Below are positions 1 through 5,006 of a stretch of DNA of 5,006 bases, in pieces. Origin of the DNA: Thalassolituus sp. GTDB lineage: Bacteria; Pseudomonadota; Gammaproteobacteria; Pseudomonadales; Oceanobacteraceae. The DNA is taken from positions 1 to 5,006 of the forward strand of contig JARGOI010000219.1 of NCBI GenBank assembly GCA_029212275.1. Reading direction: 5' to 3'. The notes beneath the pieces were generated by a model. It searched no databases. It saw only the letters and a list, made by a program, of their open reading frames with translations, and was not told the DNA's origin. Both the position numbers and the translations under genes were made by a program. Each line of letters begins with the position of its first letter. Position 1 is the first letter of the stretch.

Positions 1-2390
1 GGCATGTCATAGGTTTTACCTTCCCATTCCATTTGCACATGGTTGTCATGCATGGTGAACATACCGACACGTTGATAGACATTACGTAAATGAGGAACCT
101 TGAGCATTTCAGGTTCGAATACAAACGCATAACGACCATCAGAACCAAAAAATCCTGGCTGTGCTACCCCAAATTCTTCGTTACCTTTGAGGTCGGTAAT
201 ATGACAACCGCTGCAATTGCGCGTGATATCCGTTAAGCGATCGCCGTCTGGACCACCAAAGAATATCTCTTTACCTTTTGCCTGACGTTCGGTTAAAGAG
301 TTATCAAGATTACGGTGTGGATTGGGCGCCAAGGTATTTGCTAGGGAAAAATCGGTAAATACTCTCAGTTCTTCATCGGTGATTTTCGAGTCGCGTCCTA
401 ACAGTCCTGGAAATGCCGCGTTAAATCCAGCAAAAGCGACGCGCTCGTCAAACATACCGTCGTTCGGTTGTTTTCCTGCGTACCAAGCTTCGCCACCGGT
501 GCGATCACCGCGCCAGTGCATCGGTCCGTGATTATCCATGCCTGCCATCGTTTGGGTCAGCATTGGTCCTTTCAGAGAATTGAAATGAAACGACTGTTCA
601 TCAGCGCAGGGCAATAAGTTGAACGGGATAATAGCGCAGGTTTCAATCGCATTAACGGTGGAGTTAGTGGGCAATAAAATAGCGATCCCAGTGCGTGATA
701 ACCAGCTGCCTGGAATATCTCGGGTTTCCGCAGTTGGGTCGCCAAGATCCCATGCAATGTGATCTATGTCGCCATCAACATGGCAGCTAGCACAGGCCGA
801 GTCGCCATGACTGCTGGTGTTAAAGGCGTCGTATAAAAAAGCTCGTCCTTGAGCAATATTGTCTGGCTCTGGTGAGTGCATGGCGATCGTTTGCACTTCA
901 CTATTATCGCTGAGATTGATCACTGCGATGCCATTATTAAATTGCGTGCGCACATACAGTTGATTTCGCGCTTCATCTAAAACCAAACCCGATGGACCAC
1001 CATTCGATAATTGAATTTGATTCGTTTCCGAAGGAATAAAGCTGTCGGTTTCTAAAGCGTAGGTGTCGAATACGCCTACTTTCGCTGAGCCAAGCGCCAC
1101 CACATAAAGGCGTTCACCATCATTACTGATCGCCATTTGACGCGGTAAGGCAAGGCTCTTTCTTGCCTCGGCGTTGCCTGTCGCCTCACAGCAACGACTG
1201 TAATCTATGTGTTTATTCAGGTGACGTGGCGTGGCTGTGCCATCATCAATTACGGTAATTCGGCTGCGGACAAAATCACCACGATTGGTAGTGTTGTATT
1301 CTGGATCTAACCCCGGTCCTTCAAATCGTTTAAGGTTATTTGCCTCGGTATTTGACACATAGAGTTTGCCAGTTACGGGATTAACAACCATGTTAAATAA
1401 CGTTGTTCCCACACCCGATACCGGCGCCCCATTGTCATTAACAGCAACGGGCATTGAAGGCGTGGCATCGATGGTAAACACATCGTAGTCGGGTAAATTA
1501 AAATTGATTTGCTCACTCACATCGCGACCGACGGAATCAATCCATTGTCCATCTATGTATTTTACGATTTTACTTTTCTTTGGTTGCGCTTCACCGTGAG
1601 CATTTTCTTCTGGGTAGTCTAGAGTTGCACCTTCGTGAATCGTCGTGGTTTGGTTACCAGAGTTAAACGTCGCGACATACACGCGTTTGCCATCAGGAGT
1701 GGCAGCCAGTGCGCGTGGCGTATCGGCAAAAAAAGTAAGGATGTTAAGCGGAGTCGTTTTGGTGCCATTGCCGGGGTTATTGCTGTTAAAGACCCATACA
1801 TCTGCACGACCGACGGAAGGCGTGAAGGTTTGGGGATCGATCAGAGTGTTTTGGCCACGATGTGCGGTGGTGATAAAAGCGCGGTCAGAATTTGGGCCAG
1901 CAAAAACAATGTCTCGCGGTTCATCGCCGACCAGCAAGGTTCTTTCTACCCTTTGACTATTGGGATCGACCACACTGACGCTATCCGATAAAAAATTTAC
2001 CACCCACACTTTGCCGTCTGGCGCTTGGGCAATAGCTACTGGCCGCATACCCACTGCAACCGAGCCACTCTGTGTTAAACCATTATTGGTGATGTCGTAA
2101 ATTTCGAGACGGTCATCGGGGGTATTGAGCACATATAAATGCTGACCATCGGCACTCAATGCCATTGGTCTAACAGGAACAGTTTCAAACAAGGTGTAAT
2201 TCGCTTTACTGCTAAACGTGTCTGGCACACCAGCGGGTAATTTGTAACCAGCATAGGCGAATTGAGCGCCCAAACTAAAAGCGACGATACAGGCGACTGT
2301 TATATCTTTAATGTCGAATTTTGTTTTTTTACTGTTTGCGGCTTCGTTTGCCATCAGTGGCAATAGTCTGCGTATTATTTTTATTATCAT
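1..2390 (-). CDS. Exported YVTN beta-propeller / di-heme cytochrome c peroxidase-like fusion protein (C-terminus beyond window)
   Basis: At least 796 codons run open from the ATG at 2390-2388 to the left edge; I read them through without a stop. Residues 1-47 form a long signal peptide: a basic n-region, a hydrophobic stretch from about 31 to 44, and a probable cleavage after AYA (A47). Residues about 65-515 hold repeated beta-propeller blades of YVTN/YncE type (e.g. LSADGQHLYVLN at 78-89, PDGKVWVVN, PDGKRVYVA, TGKLYVSN, DGERLYVV). From about 520 a cytochrome c peroxidase-like domain follows, with heme motifs CASCH (C533-H537) and CSGCH (C726-H730), the segment GPMHWRGDR (H625) and VPHLRNVYQRVGMF (H767, M777) of the type that supplies distal ligands. 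It should be periplasmic and heme-bearing, either a peroxidase or an electron-transfer protein; substrate unknown. The start at 2390 is favoured by GAGAG seven bases upstream. An in-frame ATG at 2354 would give a shorter signal peptide but has no good ribosome site. Confidence 0.9.
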   Translation of the reverse strand, partial: MIIKIIRRLLPLMANEAANSKKTKFDIKDITVACIVAFSLGAQFAYAGYKLPAGVPDTFSSKANYTLFETVPVRPMALSADGQHLYVLNTPDDRLEIYDITNNGLTQSGSVAVGMRPVAIAQAPDGKVWVVNFLSDSVSVVDPNSQRVERTLLVGDEPRDIVFAGPNSDRAFITTAHRGQNTLIDPQTFTPSVGRADVWVFNSNNPGNGTKTTPLNILTFFADTPRALAATPDGKRVYVATFNSGNQTTTIHEGATLDYPEENAHGEAQPKKSKIVKYIDGQWIDSVGRDVSEQINFNLPDYDVFTIDATPSMPVAVNDNGAPVSGVGTTLFNMVVNPVTGKLYVSNTEANNLKRFEGPGLDPEYNTTNRGDFVRSRITVIDDGTATPRHLNKHIDYSRCCEATGNAEARKSLALPRQMAISNDGERLYVVALGSAKVGVFDTYALETDSFIPSETNQIQLSNGGPSGLVLDEARNQLYVRTQFNNGIAVINLSDNSEVQTIAMHSPEPDNIAQGRAFLYDAFNTSSHGDSACASCHVDGDIDHIAWDLGDPTAETRDIPGSWLSRTGIAILLPTNSTVNAIETCAIIPFNLLPCADEQSFHFNSLKGPMLTQTMAGMDNHGPMHWRGDRTGGEAWYAGKQPNDGMFDERVAFAGFNAAFPGLLGRDSKITDEELRVFTDFSLANTLAPNPHRNLDNSLTERQAKGKEIFFGGPDGDRLTDITRNCSGCHITDLKGNEEFGVAQPGFFGSDGRYAFVFEPEMLKVPHLRNVYQRVGMFTMHDNHVQMEWEGKTYDM

Positions 2391-2397
2391 TTTTATT

Positions 2398-2403
2398 CTC
2401 TCT
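2398..2403 (-). promoter_or_regulatory. Ribosome binding site of the propeller-cytochrome gene
   Basis: On the minus strand AGAGAG is followed by AATAAAA and the ATG at 2390; GAGAG lies 7 bases from the start codon. This purine run is what decides for the 2390 start over the in-frame ATG at 2354. Confidence 0.6.
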
Positions 2404-2498
2404 ATACCATCACGACAGTGGTTCGATGCGATCCAATGAGTTGGAGAGTTGGGGCACCTCTGAATTTTTCAGTCGCGCCCGTACTCCAATCCTTATCA

Positions 2499-2511
2499 GA
2501 CCTAATAGGTC
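2499..2511. repeat. 13-bp perfect inverted repeat (GACCTA-A-TAGGTC)
   Basis: Six-base arms around a single central A, between the 18-bp palindrome and the propeller-cytochrome gene, 10 bp from that palindrome. It covers the candidate -10 element. It could be a second operator; the arms are short and there is no T-tract, so a terminator role is unlikely. Confidence 0.5.
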
Positions 2512-2530
2512 AGAGAATCAGTAGTGACAA
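2502..2530 (-). promoter_or_regulatory. Candidate sigma-70-type promoter for the propeller-cytochrome gene
   Basis: On the minus strand TTGTCA (2530-2525, 5 of 6 to the -35 consensus) is separated by exactly 17 bp from TATTAG (2507-2502, 4 of 6 to the -10). Initiation near 2495 would give a leader of about 105 nt. The -35 lies inside the 18-bp palindrome and the -10 inside the 13-bp palindrome, so a protein bound to either would directly affect polymerase. The -10 is weak, which would suit an activated promoter. Identified by eye only. Confidence 0.4.
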
Positions 2531-2539
2531 ATGTCACTA
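2522..2539. promoter_or_regulatory. 18-bp perfect palindrome, probable operator (TAGTGACAAATGTCACTA)
   Basis: Two 8-bp arms (TAGTGACA / TGTCACTA) match perfectly around an AA centre. It lies 132 bp upstream of the propeller-cytochrome start and overlaps that gene's candidate -35. The inner 7-2-7 arrangement is the spacing known for NarL-family response regulators, one of which is encoded immediately upstream. The core GTGA-N6-TCAC equally matches the CRP/Vfr consensus core, so the binding protein is uncertain. The palindrome itself is read directly; its function is inference. Confidence 0.6.
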
Positions 2540-2555
2540 ATCAACAAGAGAGGAT

Positions 2556-2579
2556 AAAAAAATGGTGATTTTGCCCCAT
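2556..2579 (-). terminator. Weak terminator-like hairpin after the response regulator gene
   Basis: On the minus strand ATGGGG-CAAAAT-CACCAT can fold as a short stem (ATGG/CCAT plus an inner G-C pair across one mismatch), followed at once by seven Ts. The stem is short and imperfect, so termination is probably partial at best. If read through, the propeller-cytochrome gene would also be transcribed with the two-component genes. Confidence 0.3.
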
Positions 2580-3169
2580 CAAAAAAAGCCGCGCTCTTTC
2601 AACTTTACAACCGCTTCAGAACGATTTCGCACCCCCAATTTTCCGAACAAATTCGAGGCATAATTACGCACGGTTCCAGGACTTAGATGATGTGTTTCGG
2701 CAATTTCTTTATTGGTTTTACCTTGCACCAATGAATGTGCAATTAGTTCTTCCTGAGGCGTGATGTGGTTGATGTTTTTAGAAGTGATCGTTGGGAATAA
2801 ATGGCCACCGGCTGCAACTTTCATCACGCTCAAGAGCAGCTCTTCTAAGCCAATACTCTTTTTCAGCAGACCTTTGGCTCCTAGTTCAGCCGCTTGCTGG
2901 CACAGGTATTCATCGTCGAAAGTGGTCAGGAATATTACCGGTACATCATAGGTCTTGTTGATGTTTTTGAGAACATCTAAGCCTTTCATTCCAGGCATAT
3001 GAATGTCGAGCAGTATAATATCAGGTGGGGGATTAGAGCCTAAGTATTCTAGGCATGCTTCACCACTGTCGAGCATGGCACAAATATTAACTTTCCCAGA
3101 GACTTCGAGTAATTTGGCAATGCCTTGTAACACAATAGTTTGGTCATCAACTAACAATATATTTGTCAT
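2579..3169 (-). CDS. NarL/DesR-family two-component response regulator
   Basis: The 196-residue protein has the standard length and two-domain build of the NarL/FixJ family. The receiver domain occupies residues 1-120: acidic pair D8-D9, phospho-acceptor D55 (in LLDIHMPG), the switch Thr at T82 in FLTTFDDE and the conserved Lys K103 in GLLKKS. The LuxR-type HTH covers about 135-196, with ITPQEE, GKTNKEIA and SPGTVRNY, then a KLGVRNRSEAV recognition region. The TVRNY form resembles DesR-type regulators. Phosphorylation by the adjoining kinase should promote dimerisation and DNA binding. The start ATG overlaps the kinase stop by 4 bp (ATGA), with AAGAG about ten bases upstream inside the kinase gene. 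Targets are not shown by the sequence; the palindrome at 2522-2539 just downstream is the best candidate. The family is secure, the regulon is not. Confidence 0.95.
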   Translation of the reverse strand: MTNILLVDDQTIVLQGIAKLLEVSGKVNICAMLDSGEACLEYLGSNPPPDIILLDIHMPGMKGLDVLKNINKTYDVPVIFLTTFDDEYLCQQAAELGAKGLLKKSIGLEELLLSVMKVAAGGHLFPTITSKNINHITPQEELIAHSLVQGKTNKEIAETHHLSPGTVRNYASNLFGKLGVRNRSEAVVKLKERGFF

Positions 3170-4353
3170 ATCAGCACACTCTTTGGCAAATTTAATGACA
3201 ATTTAAAACCGCCTTGCTCAGAATTTCCGGTGACTGCATCGCCTCCGATATTTTTCATACGACCATAAATACCATTCAAGCCATTGCCTACCTTTGCGCC
3301 TGCTATTGCTCTACCATTATCACGAATAATTACTTTCAATTGTTCGTCATCGGAAAAAAGTGTCACCCAAGCCTTGGTGGCGTGGCTATGTTTTAAGATA
3401 TTGGTAATGCCTTCTTGGATGCAACAGAGCAGATTATCGGCAACAACATCGTCTTGAATTCGAATATCAGAATTACATTCAAGATGAATTTCTAACTTTG
3501 GGACTTTATCTATTACACTGCGCAACTGGTCGTAAAAGTGTTCATTGGTTTGTTTACGTAACTCGCCAACCACTTCGCCCAAAGTGCTAAATAAACGCTG
3601 ACAAGAAGCCTGAGCTTGCTCTAAAGCGAGTTTTTCTTCTTCTGCTTTGTTTGGATATTTATGTTCTAATATCTGCAAATTTATATTCATTGCTGCTAAT
3701 TCATGGCCCATTTTGTCATGCAAATCCTGACGGATTTTTCGCCGTTCTTCACTACGACTTGATTCTTCAAGTCGCGCTTGTGCGATAGTTAACTTAGCGG
3801 TACTGACCTTCAACTTGTTGGTTTCAAGTAACTCGCGTAAAACACCAAGACCTAAACCCCACAACACCAATTTTTGAATCATCACGAAAGCAGCAACATA
3901 AAAACCGGCTTCGCCTCCATATAGCCAGCCGTACACCACAGAAGATATCACCAATGCAAATACACTGATGACAGCTGTAAAACGTATCGTATGGATGGAA
4001 TGAATAACAATCAGGAAGGATAATAGAAATACATCGAGAACATCTGGACGCCAAATTATTTGAATAACGCAGGTAGAAACATAGGCTACGAGCAAAGTTA
4101 CCCAACAAATAATATCGCGGTTATTCAATATCCATTGCATCTTGTGCCTTAGCATAAAGCGCAGTTGAGCAACCGTGTTAATTATAAAAAACACGCCGTT
4201 TAACAAGGCAAGTAAGACCATGACAATATGATCAGTACTGCCTATGTCTGCGCTATGGAAAAAAATTCTAACGAATGCAATTAGCCAAGCACTAAAGCCT
4301 AAGGTACCGAGCAGAGCAACCCGTATCGGTAAACTAAAATTTTCTAAAAACAT
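3166..4353 (-). CDS. Membrane sensor histidine kinase, HisKA_3/HATPase_c (DesK/NarX-like)
   Basis: Numbered from the ATG at 4353 (395 aa). Residues about 8-172 are strongly hydrophobic and form roughly six membrane segments (near 8-32, 42-63, 80-100, 105-118, 122-144 and 150-172), with short loops and no periplasmic or PAS/HAMP domain. This suggests sensing within or close to the membrane. A basic/coiled linker (about 175-205) leads to the dimerisation motif RRKIRQDLHDKMGHEL with the phospho-acceptor H212. The HATPase_c domain (about 300-393) shows N318 in QEGITNILKHSHA, D345-N-G in IRDNG, and GNGLNGIYGRM as the ATP-lid glycine box. It should autophosphorylate and pass phosphate to the partner encoded in the 4-bp overlap. 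The start at 4353 is preferred because GAGGG (4367-4363) sits 9 bases upstream. The in-frame ATG at 4362 would add three residues but abuts that site. DesK kinship is by architecture only; no desaturase gene is in view. Confidence 0.93.
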   Translation of the reverse strand: MFLENFSLPIRVALLGTLGFSAWLIAFVRIFFHSADIGSTDHIVMVLLALLNGVFFIINTVAQLRFMLRHKMQWILNNRDIICWVTLLVAYVSTCVIQIIWRPDVLDVFLLSFLIVIHSIHTIRFTAVISVFALVISSVVYGWLYGGEAGFYVAAFVMIQKLVLWGLGLGVLRELLETNKLKVSTAKLTIAQARLEESSRSEERRKIRQDLHDKMGHELAAMNINLQILEHKYPNKAEEEKLALEQAQASCQRLFSTLGEVVGELRKQTNEHFYDQLRSVIDKVPKLEIHLECNSDIRIQDDVVADNLLCCIQEGITNILKHSHATKAWVTLFSDDEQLKVIIRDNGRAIAGAKVGNGLNGIYGRMKNIGGDAVTGNSEQGGFKLSLNLPKSVLI

Positions 4354-4362
4354 ATTCGGCAT

Positions 4363-4367
4363 CCCTC
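4363..4367 (-). promoter_or_regulatory. Ribosome binding site that decides the kinase start
   Basis: GAGGG on the minus strand lies directly against the ATG at 4362, too close to serve it, but 9 bases from the in-frame ATG at 4353, a normal spacing. A weaker GGA further upstream, six bases before 4362, could support the longer form. Confidence 0.55.
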
Positions 4368-4370
4368 ATC

Positions 4371-4412
4371 CGATATCCTATTTTGATTATAAATAGTTAT
4401 TAATGGATATCG
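4371..4412. repeat. 8-bp inverted repeat flanking the kinase promoter (CGATATCC ... GGATATCG)
   Basis: Perfect arms at 4371-4378 and 4405-4412 are separated by 26 bp and have centres 34 bp apart, about three helical turns, so both would face the same side of the DNA. One arm overlaps the candidate -35 and the other lies at the expected transcription start. This would suit a repressor or autoregulator. Each arm contains the self-complementary GATATC, so part of the symmetry comes from that short palindrome. Confidence 0.6.
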
Positions 4413-4413
4413 A
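4386..4413 (-). promoter_or_regulatory. Candidate promoter of the two-component operon
   Basis: A perfect TATAAT (4391-4386) stands 16 bp downstream of TCGATA (4413-4408), 4 of 6 to the -35 consensus. Initiation near 4379 would leave a leader of about 25 nt to the 4353 start, just enough for the GAGGG ribosome site. The inverted repeat at 4371-4412 brackets the -10 and overlaps the -35, pointing to regulated transcription. Confidence 0.5.
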
Positions 4414-4609
4414 GGTTTAACATCACAATATCACTATAGATATATATTTTCCTAGATCCCTTTGCATAATTCAGGGAGTGAAAAGTGAAAGCTGCATATG
4501 CAAGAGCCGCACGAGTCATATCGATACTTACTCTTTGATATTAGAATCCAAGAGCTGAGTGACAACATAGATCAATAGACATAATTGCTAAGCTTGTTAA
4601 TGTTTAAGC

Positions 4610-4640
4610 AAAAAAAACGGGAGCCTTGGCTCCCGTTTTT
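4610..4640 (-). terminator. Strong rho-independent terminator of the 5'-nucleotidase gene
   Basis: On the minus strand ACGGGAGCC-AA-GGCTCCCGT forms a GC-rich perfect stem followed by eight Ts (4617-4610), beginning 15 bp after the stop codon at 4656. A-runs on the other side extend the pairing and would also give a T-tract in the plus direction, but no plus-strand gene leads into it. It separates the nucleotidase unit from the two-component operon. Confidence 0.93.
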
Positions 4641-4655
4641 AATCGTTAATTCGAT

Positions 4656-5006
4656 TTACTCGACCGAACAACCAGCCCCTGTTGTGTGGTTACAGCCACT
4701 GGCATCAATAAATAGCTGTGTTGAGTATTCATTGACCGGTAACTTGCCTACTTCTTGGCTTGCTTCGGTGAGACCTTCTACATAATCGATAAAGCCTTGG
4801 GCATATTCGGTGAAAGTATCTTCAAATTCACCGGCATCGTAAGGCTCACTGAAGGTAGTGTAGCCGTCTTGGCCAGAAGCGATAAAGTTGTTGGTGACCA
4901 CGCGATAAGTTGCAGCAGTATCCAACGCTGCCCAGCTAGCATTCACTTGTGGATTAACTTCCACGTTGCTGATGCGGTTGCCTTTGCTTTGCGAGGCATC
5001 AACGTT
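4656..5006 (-). CDS. 5'-nucleotidase / metallophosphatase, C-terminal part (N-terminus beyond window)
   Basis: The last 116 residues of a gene that enters from the right edge in an open frame; a GTG at 4964 is internal, not the start. The segment ATYRVVTNNFIASGQDGYTTF is the hallmark of the 5'-nucleotidase C-terminal domain, where the aromatic and glycine residues help bind the nucleoside of the substrate. It is preceded by RISNVEVN, the usual strand before it. Such proteins (UshA/NT5E family) are exported and split nucleotides or other phosphate esters with a two-metal N-terminal domain, which lies outside the window. After the core come an acidic helix-like stretch and a tail ending SGCNHTTGAGCSVE, whose two cysteines could pair in the periplasm. 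The exact substrate and gene name cannot be told from this fragment. Confidence 0.88.
   Translation of the reverse strand, partial: NVDASQSKGNRISNVEVNPQVNASWAALDTAATYRVVTNNFIASGQDGYTTFSEPYDAGEFEDTFTEYAQGFIDYVEGLTEASQEVGKLPVNEYSTQLFIDASGCNHTTGAGCSVE

Larger units (their letters stand above)
4363..4609. other. Intergenic region upstream of the two-component operon
   Basis: No supportable gene was found on either strand. The half nearest the kinase holds the promoter and inverted repeat listed separately. Further out are a TCACTA-type half-site at 4427-4436, a 10-bp palindrome TGCATATGCA at 4493-4502, and several scattered ATATC/GATAT words (near 4428, 4518 and 4537). The right part, roughly 4503-4609, shows nothing I can interpret. 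Confidence 0.6.

Noticed and set aside
322..531. A plus-strand open frame of 69 codons
   Set aside because: It is antisense to the heme-domain region of the long minus-strand gene, including the GPMHWRGDR segment, and its product has no recognisable fold.
606..638. Possible third heme site from C585 and C595
   Set aside because: The spacing is nine residues between the cysteines and no His follows the second one, so it is not a CXXCH-type heme motif; a disulfide is more likely.
1635..1991. A 118-codon open frame on the plus strand and a similar overlapping one at 1645-1956
   Set aside because: Both lie antisense to the continuous propeller-cytochrome frame, have no recognisable domain, and are explained as shadows of it.
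2459..2472. Small inverted repeat CTGAA-TTT-TTCAG in the cytochrome leader
   Set aside because: Five-base AT-rich arms with a 3-base loop are too short to separate from chance, and no T-tract follows.
3824..4108. A minus-strand frame of 94 codons rich in Cys and aromatic residues
   Set aside because: It lies in another frame within the membrane part of the histidine kinase; the hydrophobic codons there produce it.
4493..4502. Palindrome TGCATATGCA
   Set aside because: Ten bases made of common alternating words; no promoter or second copy nearby supports a function, so it is only mentioned in the intergenic entry.
4585..4785. A plus-strand open frame of 66 codons
   Set aside because: It runs through the terminator hairpin and antisense to the 5'-nucleotidase end, with no ribosome site or domain.

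Overview
The window is a fully minus-strand stretch of a Gram-negative bacterial chromosome. A marine-type gammaproteobacterium (Alteromonadales or Oceanospirillales-like) is my best guess. It rests on an exported multi-heme-type protein, a secreted 5'-nucleotidase and moderately AT-rich intergenic DNA; no single marker fixes the taxon. No tRNA, rRNA, CRISPR array or insertion sequence was seen.

Layout, in order of minus-strand transcription (right to left). (1) 5006-4656: the 3' end of a 5'-nucleotidase/metallophosphatase gene, closed by a strong hairpin terminator at 4610-4640. (2) 4363-4609: an intergenic region with a candidate promoter (-10 TATAAT) flanked by a perfect 8-bp inverted repeat. 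(3) 4353-3166: a membrane histidine kinase of the HisKA_3/HATPase_c (DesK/NarX-like) class. (4) 3169-2579: a NarL/DesR-type response regulator, overlapping the kinase by 4 bp (ATGA) and so almost certainly co-transcribed and translationally coupled. (5) 2391-2578: a second regulatory intergenic region with a weak terminator-like hairpin, an 18-bp perfect palindrome, a second 13-bp palindrome and a plausible promoter. (6) 2390 to the left edge: a large exported protein (at least 796 aa, C-terminus outside the window). It joins an N-terminal YVTN/YncE-like beta-propeller to a C-terminal di-heme cytochrome c peroxidase-like domain with two CXXCH motifs. I read this frame codon by codon and found no stop or frameshift from 2390 to 3.

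Working model (inference): the two-component system senses a membrane or envelope condition and controls the downstream propeller-cytochrome gene through the 18-bp palindrome. Its 7-2-7 geometry suits a NarL-family dimer, but it also matches the CRP core GTGA-N6-TCAC. A related half-site lies upstream of the kinase gene, which would fit autoregulation. The most interesting points are the uncharacterised propeller/di-heme fusion, its linkage to a dedicated DesK/DesR-like pair, and the two structured promoter regions.
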